Shown here piece by piece: positions 56,599 through 64,000 of a stretch of DNA of 64,000 nucleotides. Position 1 is the stretch's first letter. The number at the start of each line of letters is the position of its first letter. The notes under the pieces were generated by a model that was not told the origin of the DNA, ran no database searches, and saw only the letters and a program-made list of their open reading frames with translations. Made by a program: the position numbers and the translations under genes. This DNA is from Ensifer adhaerens (GTDB taxonomy: Bacteria; Pseudomonadota; Alphaproteobacteria; Rhizobiales; Rhizobiaceae): NCBI RefSeq assembly GCF_002940685.1, contig NZ_PNFP01000020.1, forward strand, positions 1 to 64,000, written 5' to 3'.

Positions 56599-58152
56599 TC
56601 ACACGCCGATCGCCTGCGTCAGCACTTCCTCATGGCTCGCAGCGCGGTAGTCGTGACTGGCCACGAGCCTGCCGCGCCTGAAGACATGCAGCCGATCCGC
56701 CAGTTCGTAGACTTCCGGCAGATAGGAGGAGATCAGGATGATGCCCGCTCCCTTCTCCAGAAGCCGGGCGAACAGGCGGTAGATTTCCGCCTTGGTGCCG
56801 ACATCGACGCCGACGGTCGGCTCATCGAAAATGAAGAGCTTGGCACCATGGCTCAGCCATTTGCCGATGACGATCTTCTGCTGGTTGCCGCCCGACATGG
56901 CGGACGCCAGCACGCGCCGCGACGGCGTCTTGATCTTCAGATCGCGGATCTGCCGGTCGGCATTTTCGCGTTCCTGCTGGCCGTTGATCGTCAGGCCGCG
57001 CGTCAGGCGGTTGAAAACGGGCAGGTTGATGTTGAGACCGATCGGCAGATTGAGGCACAGGCCCTGGTCGCGCCGGCTTTCCGGCGCCAGCGCGATGCCG
57101 AGATCCATGGCGATGCGTTCGCTGGCGATCTCGACCTTGCGCCCCTGCCAATAGACCTCGCCGGCGCTTGGGCGATGGCGGCCGTAGAGGCCGAGCGCGA
57201 ACTCGCTGCGGCCTGCCCCGATCAGCCCGTAGAGGCCGACGATCTCGCCGGCGCGGACAGTCAGCGAGACATCCTGAAAGCCAGGACCGCTCAAGTTGCG
57301 CGTCTCGACGATGACCTCGCCGGGCGGGAAATGCTCCTTGTGATAGATCTGCTCGATGGTGCGGTTGATCATCAGGGCGATCAGCTCCGCCTCGTTGGTC
57401 TCGCCGATCCTGCGGGTGCCGACGTGGGTGCCATCACGCAGGACCGAGACGCGGTCGGCAAGCTCGAAGACTTCCTCCATGCGGTGGCTGATGTAGACGA
57501 TGGTCACCCCTTCCGCCTGGAGCCTGCGGATCAGCCGGAAGAGCTGCGCGGATTCCTGGCGCGTGAGATAGGCGGTCGGTTCGTCGAAGATCAGAAACTG
57601 GGTACCGCGCATGGCGGCGCGTGCGGTTGCGACCAGCTGCTGCTGGCCGATCGTCAGGCTGCCGAGCACGGCGCCGGCCGGAAGATTGAAGCCGAGATCA
57701 TCGAGCACGCGCTGCGCGGCATCGGTCATGGCCCGCTTGCGCATCAACCCGTTGCGATTGATCTCGTCGCCGAGGAACATGTTGGCTGCAACCGTCAGGT
57801 GGGCGCAGAGCACCACCTCCTGATGCACGGCGTTGATGCCGCGTTCGATGGCCTCCTGCGGCGTGCCGAGCTGGACAGGCTTGCCGCACCAGAAGATTTC
57901 GCCAGAGGTGCGCTTGATGACACCGGTCAAGAGCTTGATCAGCGTCGACTTGCCCGCGCCGTTCTCACCGACGATCGCGTGGATCTCACCGGAAAGAAAG
58001 GTCAGCGAAGCCGGTTTCAGGGCTTCCACCAGCCCGTACTTTTTCTGCAGGGCGCGCAGTTCCAGGATCGGCTCGCCCTTCGGCACCGGATGGCGCGTCG
58101 CCACCTGCAGCCCCTCGGTCCTCACGTCGCGATCCTCTTGCAACTCGGTCAT
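56599..58152 (-). CDS. Sugar ABC transporter ATP-binding protein (RbsA/MglA type)
   Basis: A 517-residue protein with two fused ATPase domains. Domain 1 has Walker A VGENGAGKST and signature LTIGQQQLVATARA; domain 2 has the altered Walker A GLIGAGRSEF and signature MSGGNQQKIVIG, as is usual for the carbohydrate CUT2 class. It energises the permease encoded downstream. Confidence 0.95.
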   Translation of the reverse strand: MTELQEDRDVRTEGLQVATRHPVPKGEPILELRALQKKYGLVEALKPASLTFLSGEIHAIVGENGAGKSTLIKLLTGVIKRTSGEIFWCGKPVQLGTPQEAIERGINAVHQEVVLCAHLTVAANMFLGDEINRNGLMRKRAMTDAAQRVLDDLGFNLPAGAVLGSLTIGQQQLVATARAAMRGTQFLIFDEPTAYLTRQESAQLFRLIRRLQAEGVTIVYISHRMEEVFELADRVSVLRDGTHVGTRRIGETNEAELIALMINRTIEQIYHKEHFPPGEVIVETRNLSGPGFQDVSLTVRAGEIVGLYGLIGAGRSEFALGLYGRHRPSAGEVYWQGRKVEIASERIAMDLGIALAPESRRDQGLCLNLPIGLNINLPVFNRLTRGLTINGQQERENADRQIRDLKIKTPSRRVLASAMSGGNQQKIVIGKWLSHGAKLFIFDEPTVGVDVGTKAEIYRLFARLLEKGAGIILISSYLPEVYELADRLHVFRRGRLVASHDYRAASHEEVLTQAIGV

Positions 58153-58248
58153 CTGCGCATTCCTCCCATCGCAGAGATCGCCTGCGACCGGTCCTCGTTC
58201 CGGTCGCAGGCAGGCCGCGGCGAGCCGATGCGCCCGCCGCAGCCGTCG

Positions 58249-59238
58249 TTACTTGATCTTCGGGTTCAAGAGCGCGTCGATCTTCGGATCCGCCATATTG
58301 GCCTTGGTCACCAGATTGGCGCCGGTATCGACATTCGCCTCGACCTTCTCCCCCTTGGAGACGGCAAGCGCCGTCTTCACGCCATCATAGCCCATCCGGT
58401 AGGGATCCTGAACGACGAGAGCGGCCAGGACGCCTTCCTTGAGGAAGCCGACCGTCTTGTCGTCGCTGTCGAAGCCGATCACCTTGATCTTGTCGCCGAG
58501 CTTGTTTTCAGCGATCGCCTGGCCGACACCCTGCGCCATGATCAGATTGGATGCGAAGACGCCAACCAGATTGGGGTTGGCGGTGATCAGGTCGGTCATC
58601 ATGTTGAGGCCGGTCGTTGCCTGGCCATCGGCGTACTTGTCGGCGACGACCTTGAAGCCCGGATACTTCGTCTTGATCTGATCGAGGAAGCCCTCGCGGC
58701 GCTGGTCGAGCGAGCCGACACCCGGGAGGTTGGTGATGATGGCGATTTCGCCCTCTTCCTTGCCGGTCATTTCCTTGACTGCGGCAGCAAGGCCATCGGC
58801 AGCGATGCGGCCGCCCTGGACGTTGTCGGTGGTCAGGAACGACGAGAATGCCTTGGAGTCGGCGGCGGAATCGATCCCGATGATCGGAACGGCCTTGGCG
58901 GCTTCATCGATCGGCTTGCCGAGCGCCTTAAACTCGGTCGGTGAAATGACGACGGCGGCCGGGGCACCGGCGACCGCATTTTCGAGAATGCTGATCTGGC
59001 CATTGATGTCGGATTCGGCCTGGGCGCCGAGTTCCGGCACGTTGACGCCGAGATCCTTGCCCGCGGCGCGCGCGCCGGCCAGCACGATCTGCCAATAGAA
59101 GGACGTGGTGTCCTTGACGATGATCGGGATCGTCACGTCCTGCGCGAAGGATGCGACCGGCGACAGGCCGGCGATCATCGCAGCGCCGGCCAAGGCGGTG
59201 AAGGTACGACGGGTAAGGCTGCTCTTCAGAATGCTCAT
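58249..59238 (-). CDS. Sugar ABC transporter substrate-binding protein (RbsB type)
   Basis: A 329-residue periplasmic binding protein. The twin-arginine-like LTRRTFTALAGAAMIAGLSP and Ala-rich signal end at ASFAQD. The body is Peripla_BP_4 (IPIIVKDTTSFYWQIVLAGA, GIDSAADSKAFSSFLTTDN, VIGFDSDDKTVGFLKEG). Substrate cannot be read, but CUT2 systems carry monosaccharides. It has a 167-base upstream gap containing a 14-base palindrome. Confidence 0.92.
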   Translation of the reverse strand: MSILKSSLTRRTFTALAGAAMIAGLSPVASFAQDVTIPIIVKDTTSFYWQIVLAGARAAGKDLGVNVPELGAQAESDINGQISILENAVAGAPAAVVISPTEFKALGKPIDEAAKAVPIIGIDSAADSKAFSSFLTTDNVQGGRIAADGLAAAVKEMTGKEEGEIAIITNLPGVGSLDQRREGFLDQIKTKYPGFKVVADKYADGQATTGLNMMTDLITANPNLVGVFASNLIMAQGVGQAIAENKLGDKIKVIGFDSDDKTVGFLKEGVLAALVVQDPYRMGYDGVKTALAVSKGEKVEANVDTGANLVTKANMADPKIDALLNPKIK

Positions 59239-59309
59239 CCCAGGTTTCTCCTCTCAGTGCACCCTGTTCCACTTCTTGGAGATCGATCGCAGGTGCTGGC
59301 TTACCGACC

Positions 59310-59323
59310 TTTTATCGATAAAA
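59310..59323. promoter_or_regulatory. Palindromic operator candidate upstream of the binding-protein gene
   Basis: TTTTATCGATAAAA is a perfect 14-base palindrome 72 bases upstream of the binding-protein start. The half TTTTATC recurs at 62009-62015 in the promoter gap between the dehydratase and the GntR gene. Confidence 0.45.
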
Positions 59324-59405
59324 AACATATTGGAATGCTAATACGACAATTCCGGCTTGGCAAGCTGCCGGAAAGGCATTTCAAACGGCGCATCGATGCC
59401 GTCGG

Positions 59406-60425
59406 TCAAACCCGAACCGGCTCGTCCCCGAGCTCCGGCGCGACCAGCGTAAACGGCTCGAAGGCGGCAAAATCGGCGGCGGAAAACCGATGTTTCGTAA
59501 GGGCCATGTTGCGCGTCAGGCTCCCCGGCTTGGCCGTGCCGACGAGCACCGAGGCAACCAAAGGACTGGCCAATGGAAACTGCATGGCGGGTGCGGCAAG
59601 CGGCACGTTCATGCCGCGGGCGACCACGTCCATGGCACCGACCTTTTGCCGGATATCTTCCGTTGCCGGCATATAGTCGAAATGCGCGCCCTCGACCGGT
59701 CCGGTCGCCAGGATGCCCGAATTGAAAACACCGCCGACAACGAGGGATGTCTGCTTCTTCTCACAGAGTGGCAACAGCTCGGCCACGGCCGAGCGGTCGA
59801 GCAAGGTGTAGCGGCCGGCCAAAAGGATGCAGTCGATATCGGCCTCACGCATTACATCGAGGCAAACCGGAACCTCGTTCACGCCGAGGCCGAAAGCGGA
59901 AATCGCGCCTGATGACTTCAACTCATCCAGCGCCTTCAGACCGCCATCCAGCAATTGTCGGAGATAGACGGCATTGCGGGCGGCACCGTGGGTATAGACG
60001 CCGATATCGTGCACATAGAGGATGTCGATGCGGTTGAGCCCGAGCCGCGCGTAGCTGAACTCGACGGAGCGCATGATGCCATCGTAGCTGTAGTCGTAGG
60101 CAACGTCGAAATTGAGCGGCTTCACATAGGAATAGTCCGGCACCTTGCCTTCCGGCACCGGATAAAGGAGCCGTCCGACCTTGGTCGACAGCACGAACTG
60201 ATCGCGCGGCTTGTCACGCAGGAAATCGCCGACCCGGCGCTCAGCAAGGCCCAGGCCATAGAACGGCGCCACGTCGAAGTAGCGCATGCCCGACTGCCAG
60301 GCGGCGTCCAGGGTCGCCATCGCCGCATCGCGGGTGCACTCGCGGTAGAGGCCGCCAAGCCCGGCGGCGCCGAAGCTGTACTCGGTCACCGACAGGTCGG
60401 TTCGACCGATCCGTCTCGTCTGCAT
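59406..60425 (-). CDS. Aldo/keto reductase (L-fucose/D-threo-aldose 1-dehydrogenase-like)
   Basis: A 339-residue barrel oxidoreductase. The catalytic tetrad is visible: Asp and Tyr in YFDVAPFYGLGLAERRVG, Lys in STKVGRLL, His in DILYVHDIG. The N-terminus RRIGRTDLSVTEYSFGAAG is that of the branch containing NAD-dependent L-fucose and D-threo-aldose 1-dehydrogenases, which make aldonolactones. Context with sugar-acid enzymes supports an aldose-to-aldonate step, but substrate is unproven. Confidence 0.87.
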   Translation of the reverse strand: MQTRRIGRTDLSVTEYSFGAAGLGGLYRECTRDAAMATLDAAWQSGMRYFDVAPFYGLGLAERRVGDFLRDKPRDQFVLSTKVGRLLYPVPEGKVPDYSYVKPLNFDVAYDYSYDGIMRSVEFSYARLGLNRIDILYVHDIGVYTHGAARNAVYLRQLLDGGLKALDELKSSGAISAFGLGVNEVPVCLDVMREADIDCILLAGRYTLLDRSAVAELLPLCEKKQTSLVVGGVFNSGILATGPVEGAHFDYMPATEDIRQKVGAMDVVARGMNVPLAAPAMQFPLASPLVASVLVGTAKPGSLTRNMALTKHRFSAADFAAFEPFTLVAPELGDEPVRV

Positions 60426-60464
60426 TCCCCGTCTCCTCCTCCAAGGATGCCAGTCGCCGCGTAT

Positions 60465-61970
60465 CTAGAGCGTTGCGCCCAGATGCCAGGGCACGAACTC
60501 GTTGTCGCCGTAGCCGAAAAGCTCGCTCTTGGTCTTGCGGCCTGAGGCAGTCTCGACGATCAGGTCGAAGATCTCGCGACCGAGCCCGGCAATCGTCGCG
60601 TCTCCCGAAGCGATCACGCCGCAATCGATGTCCATGTCCTCTTCCATCGCCCGATAGAGCGCCGTGTTGCTGGTGAGCTTGATCGACGGTGCCGGCCGAC
60701 AGCCGAAACAGCTTCCGCGCCCGGTGGTAAAGGCAATCACGTTGGCGCCGCCGGCGACCTGCCCGGTGGCCGATACCGGATCGTAGCCGGGCGTATCCAT
60801 GAAGACGAGCCCGTGTTCGGTTACGCGTTCGGCATAGCGATAGACAGCGTTCAGCGGCGAGCGCCCGCCCTTAGCGACGGCGCCGAGCGATTTTTCGAGA
60901 ATGGTCGTCAGACCGCCGCGTTTGTTGCCCGGCGAAGGATTGTTGTCGAGCGAGGCGCCATGCATCGCCACGTATTCCTCCCACCAGGAGATCAGCCCGT
61001 CGAGTTTCACCGCCACCGCTTCATTCGCCGCGCGGCTGCGCAGCAGATGCTCGGCACCATAGATCTCCGAGGTCTCAGAGAGGATCGCGGTGCCGCCGGC
61101 GGCGGCAAGGATATCGACGGCAGCCCCCAGCGCCGGGTTGGCGGTGATGCCTGAAAGCCCGTCCGACCCGCCGCACTGCAGGCCGACGATGATCTCGCTG
61201 ACCGGGATGGCGATACGGCGCGCCTTGCCGACCTCTGCCGCGATGTCCTCGAGAATGCCGAGCGCCCTTTCGACCGAACGGCGAGAACCGCCGGCCTCCT
61301 GAATGTTGAAATGGCGCTTCTCGGCGCCGGCGCCGCTCTGGCCGTAGAGCGTCAGCTGGTTGACCTCGCAGCCGAGGCCCACCATCAGCACGCCACCAAA
61401 ATTGACGTGGCGGGCGTAGCCAGCGAGCGTGCGATGCAGATTGGCCATGCCGTCGCCGGTCGACGACATGCCGCAACCCTGATCGTGCACGATCGGCACG
61501 AAGCCATCGATGCCGTCGTACTTCGGCAGGATGCACCGGTTCGCCTCTTCGGCGATGGCACGACAGACCGTGGTGGAACAGTTCACGCTGGCGACGACAC
61601 CGATGTAGTTTCGCGTCGCGGCACGACCATCGCCACGGCGATAGCCCATGAAGGTGCGCTCCCGGTCAGCGTCGCTTGCCGCCTGCGGCGTCCCTTGCGG
61701 GCCGATCGCCAGGCGATCACGGTCAAACGCAAGATTGTGGGAATGCACGTGGTCGCCCGGCGCGATATCGACGGTCGCGCGCCCGATCGCCTGGGCGTAC
61801 TTGACCACCGGTTCGCCGGCGTGGATCGCGCGGATCGCGATCTTGTGTCCCGCATCCACCTTCACCGCCGCGCGGGCGCCGTTCGGCAAAGCCTCACCCG
61901 CGGCGATCGCCAAGGTCGCCACGACGACGTTGTCCTCCGGTGAAAGCAGGATGGTGGACGGCGCAGACAC
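60465..61970 (-). CDS. UxaA family sugar-acid dehydratase (altronate dehydratase-like)
   Basis: A 501-residue two-part protein: an N-terminal SAF domain (residues 1-95, including IAPGDHVHSHNL) and a large catalytic part (NYIGVVASVNCSTTVC, IVHDQGCGMSSTGDG, LVGLGCEVNQ-like MVGLGCEVNQL, GLQCGGSDGLSGITANPA, FTTGRGSCFGC). These Cys/His segments bind the metal. E. coli UxaA dehydrates D-altronate to KDG; relatives act on other sugar acids. GTG start at 61970 with GGGAG upstream. First gene of the catabolic operon. Confidence 0.88.
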   Translation of the reverse strand: MSAPSTILLSPEDNVVVATLAIAAGEALPNGARAAVKVDAGHKIAIRAIHAGEPVVKYAQAIGRATVDIAPGDHVHSHNLAFDRDRLAIGPQGTPQAASDADRERTFMGYRRGDGRAATRNYIGVVASVNCSTTVCRAIAEEANRCILPKYDGIDGFVPIVHDQGCGMSSTGDGMANLHRTLAGYARHVNFGGVLMVGLGCEVNQLTLYGQSGAGAEKRHFNIQEAGGSRRSVERALGILEDIAAEVGKARRIAIPVSEIIVGLQCGGSDGLSGITANPALGAAVDILAAAGGTAILSETSEIYGAEHLLRSRAANEAVAVKLDGLISWWEEYVAMHGASLDNNPSPGNKRGGLTTILEKSLGAVAKGGRSPLNAVYRYAERVTEHGLVFMDTPGYDPVSATGQVAGGANVIAFTTGRGSCFGCRPAPSIKLTSNTALYRAMEEDMDIDCGVIASGDATIAGLGREIFDLIVETASGRKTKSELFGYGDNEFVPWHLGATL

Positions 61971-62002
61971 CGATCTTCTCCCTGTTTGTTAGGATCAGCC
62001 TT

Positions 62003-62028
62003 TCTGTCTTTTATCTACAATAGACAGA
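62003..62028. promoter_or_regulatory. Inverted repeat in the dehydratase-GntR divergent promoter
   Basis: TCTGTCT (62003-62009) and AGACAGA (62022-62028) form 7-bp arms 12 bases apart around TTTATCTACAAT. The site lies 33 bases upstream of the dehydratase start and shares TTTTATC with the 59310 palindrome. A target of the adjacent GntR regulator is likely. Confidence 0.5.
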
Positions 62029-62197
62029 TTTCCGTCAATGGGTATTATAGCGAAAACATCGGCGAGACCGACGGGCCGACGGCCGGGGCAAACGGGAGGA
62101 ACAGATGTCGACGACAGACGCAGACAAAACCGGTTCGCCGCGATAGAGGAGCGTCGCTGATAAACGCACAGATTTCTCGACCGGTCGGACATCGCCC

Positions 62198-63076
62198 ATG
62201 GCAAAACAGAACACCGTCTTCAAGGATGCCTATAACCGCTGCCTGAAGCTTCTGGCGGACACATCCTCCCTGCCCTCCGAGCCGGAGCTCGGGCAGGTTC
62301 TCGGCGTCAGCCGGACGACGGTGCGCGCCATCCTCAGCCGCTTCGAGGAACTGCAGCTGATCGCCTGGGACAAGCGCAAGAAGAACGTGCTGCGGCAGCC
62401 CCGGCCCGACGACTACTTTCCGACGGAAGAAACCGATTCGCTTGCCGAGATTATCGAGCGTAGCTTCATGCGCCGGATCTTAGCCGGTGGCGCCGAGCCC
62501 GGCATGCAGATCAACGAGCTCGAACTGGCGCGCGAGATCGGCACCGGCACCACCAGCGTGCGCGAATTCCTGATCCGCTTCAGTCGCTTCGGCCTGATCG
62601 AGAAACGGCCGAACAGCCACTGGATCCTCAAGGGCTTTACCCGGGAATTCGCACTCGAGCTGACGGAGGTGCGCGAAATGTTCGAGCTGCGCTCGGCCGC
62701 GCGCTTCGTCGCGTTGCCCGACGACCACCCGGCCTGGGCCGAGTTGACCCAGATCGAGGCGCTGCATCGGGGGATTCTGGCGGATATCGACAACCGCTAC
62801 CGGGAATTCTCCGAACTCGACGAGAAGTTCCACCTGCTGGTGCACAAGGCGTCCAGCAACCGCTTCATCGTCGATTTCTACGACGTCATCGCGATCGTCT
62901 TCCACTATCACTACCAGTGGAACAAGACGAATGCCCGTGAGCGGAACGCCCGCGCGCTGGAGGAACATCTCGCCTATATCGAGGCACTGCGCTCCCACGA
63001 CCCGGCAAGGGCCGAACAGGCCTGCCGGCGACATCTCCAGTCCGCGCGCGAAACTTTGCTTCAATCCATTCCATAG
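62198..63076 (+). CDS. GntR-type regulator with two winged-helix domains and FCD domain
   Basis: A 292-residue regulator, longer than the usual 220-250. Residues about 20-60 form one helix-turn-helix (LPSEPELGQVLGVSRTTVRA). Residues about 82-145 form a second, canonical FadR-type winged helix (GGAEPGMQINELELAREIG, then GTTSVREFLIRFSRFGLIE). The C-terminal FCD ligand domain has the metal-binding Asp/His pattern (DEKFHLLVH, ACRRHLQSAR). Divergent from the dehydratase gene and upstream of a UxaB-type gene, so it probably senses a pathway intermediate. Confidence 0.85.
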   Translation: MAKQNTVFKDAYNRCLKLLADTSSLPSEPELGQVLGVSRTTVRAILSRFEELQLIAWDKRKKNVLRQPRPDDYFPTEETDSLAEIIERSFMRRILAGGAEPGMQINELELAREIGTGTTSVREFLIRFSRFGLIEKRPNSHWILKGFTREFALELTEVREMFELRSAARFVALPDDHPAWAELTQIEALHRGILADIDNRYREFSELDEKFHLLVHKASSNRFIVDFYDVIAIVFHYHYQWNKTNARERNARALEEHLAYIEALRSHDPARAEQACRRHLQSARETLLQSIP

Positions 63077-63096
63077 CCAGCTATCGGAGCCAATGC

Positions 63097-64000
63097 ATGC
63101 CGACGCCGATCGTGCAATTCGGAACGAGCCGCTTTCTTCAGGCGCATGCCGACCTCTTCGTCAGCGAAGCGCTGAAAAGTGGAAAGGCTGCAGGGCCGAT
63201 CACGATCGTGCAGACGACAGGGTCTCGCGAGCGATCCGGACGGCTTGCAGCGCTTGCCCGTCCCGAAGGCTTCCCGGTTATCGTCCGGGGCATCCAAGGT
63301 GGAGAGTGCATCGACACGATCCAGCAAGTGACCAGCGTGGCGCGGGCGCTTTCGACGGCCGGAAACTGGAACGAGGTCCGGGCGATCGTCGCCGAGGAGG
63401 TCGAGATCCTGATCTCCAACACCGGCGATACGGGCTACCAGGTCGGCGACGATGATCTCGTGTCGAACATACCCCTTTCCTTTCCCGGCAAACTGCTTCT
63501 GCTGCTGAAAGCGCGCTTCGACGCGGGTGGGCGTCCGCTGACGATCCTTCCCTGCGAGCTCGTGTCGCGCAATGGCGACGTGCTGAAAGCACTGGTGCTG
63601 CGGCTTGCGGCGGAACGGGTCGAAGACGGCGCCTTTACCGACTGGCTGAACACGTGTGTCATCTGGGGCAACACGCTTGTCGACCGCATCGTCTCCGAGC
63701 CGCTGGAGCCTGCCGGTGCGATCGCCGAACCCTATGCGCTGTGGGCGATCGAAAATCGGTCCGGATTGCGGCTGCCTTGCATCCATCCCTGCGTGAAACT
63801 GGTTGATGACCTGACGCCCTACGAGAAGCTGAAGCTTCACATCCTCAACCTCGGTCATACCGTTCTGGCCGAACTCTGGCTCAAGGGAGGGCGCGACCGG
63901 AACGAGACCGTTCGAGAGATCCTGGCAGATACCGACGTCGCGGCGCATCTCGACCGCATTTACGGAGCGGAGGTGATCCCGGCTTTCGCTGCGAGGGGCC
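63097..64000 (+). CDS. Mannitol dehydrogenase/UxaB family oxidoreductase (partial, runs off the right edge)
   Basis: 301 codons are visible from ATG 63097 (MPTPIVQFGTSRFLQAHADL) with no stop before the window end. The N-terminal NAD fold (VQFGTSRFLQAH), ISNTGDTGY, and the catalytic segment KLKLHILNLGHTVLAEL (K..N..H) belong to the long-chain polyol dehydrogenase family that includes tagaturonate reductase UxaB, mannonate reductase UxuB and mannitol dehydrogenase. It starts 20 bases after the GntR stop, so is co-transcribed with it. With a UxaA-type dehydratase next door, a UxaB-like reaction is plausible. Confidence 0.88.
   Translation, partial: MPTPIVQFGTSRFLQAHADLFVSEALKSGKAAGPITIVQTTGSRERSGRLAALARPEGFPVIVRGIQGGECIDTIQQVTSVARALSTAGNWNEVRAIVAEEVEILISNTGDTGYQVGDDDLVSNIPLSFPGKLLLLLKARFDAGGRPLTILPCELVSRNGDVLKALVLRLAAERVEDGAFTDWLNTCVIWGNTLVDRIVSEPLEPAGAIAEPYALWAIENRSGLRLPCIHPCVKLVDDLTPYEKLKLHILNLGHTVLAELWLKGGRDRNETVREILADTDVAAHLDRIYGAEVIPAFAARG

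Noticed and set aside
56551-58944. A 797-codon plus-strand frame opposite the ABC transporter genes
   Set aside because: Spans two real genes and their gap on the other strand; no motif support.
1-64000. CRISPR arrays, tRNA or rRNA genes, transposases, prophage genes
   Set aside because: No regularly spaced repeats, tRNA cloverleaf, rRNA segment, transposase or phage-like coding region was recognised anywhere in the window.

Overview
The window is GC-rich chromosomal DNA of a rhizobial alphaproteobacterium, most likely Ensifer/Sinorhizobium. The evidence is gene content and order: actS-actR, hslVU divergent from a his cluster, pckA divergent from the ChvI-ExoS(ChvG) two-component pair, a shortened HPr kinase with a mannose-type EIIA and HPr, ahcY, a DivL-type kinase, addBA-trxA, folC-accD-trpABF and phaZ. 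A 108-bp element with two palindromes, matching the rhizobial RIME1 repeat in size and architecture, points the same way. Assignments rest on reading motifs and on memory of these families; no database search was run.

Layout. 1-535: no supported gene. 0.5-8.7 kb: hrpB, the redox regulators actS/actR, a MmcB-type DNA-repair protein, an L,D-transpeptidase lipoprotein and a chemoreceptor ending in a GWAEF pentapeptide. 8.7-16.3 kb: malate synthase G, an orphan HyuA-type protein, a secreted unknown protein, a cytochrome P450 and a DUF1402 protein. 16.4-23.8 kb: hslV-acetyltransferase-hslU facing hisB-DUF2628-hisHAFE-coaA. 23.8-27.7 kb: alkB, a gene apparently broken by the RIME element, a BON-LysM protein, arfB and pckA. 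28-32 kb: chvI-exoS-hprK-EIIA-HPr. 32-33.7 kb: ahcY behind a strong palindrome. 33.9-45.8 kb: divL, a TsaE-AmgK fusion, murU, addB, addA, trxA; divL to addA are packed with start/stop overlaps or short gaps. 45.9-51.1 kb (minus strand): trpF-trpB-trpA-accD-folC. 51.2-54.2 kb: a Pmp3-like peptide, a YgjP-type metallopeptidase, a DUF2852 protein and PHB depolymerase. 54.5-64 kb: a sugar or sugar-acid catabolic locus with a UxaA-type dehydratase, an aldo/keto reductase, a complete ABC importer and a zinc dehydrogenase on one strand, and a GntR regulator with two DNA-binding domains plus a UxaB/mannitol-dehydrogenase-type gene, cut by the window edge, on the other.

How the parts connect. pckA, malate synthase and PHB depolymerase serve growth on C2/C4 acids and stored carbon. 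ActSR, ChvI-ExoS and the transport-less PTS branch are global regulators of redox, envelope and carbon state. The divL block joins a cell-cycle pseudo-kinase to tRNA t6A modification, peptidoglycan recycling and double-strand-break repair. The points most worth a second look are: the Tyr-for-His substitution in DivL; the TsaE-AmgK fusion beside MurU; the acetyltransferase set between hslV and hslU; AccD lacking three of four zinc cysteines; two parS-like 16-mers; the RIME-broken gene; and the unassigned sugar pathway with its tandem-HTH regulator.
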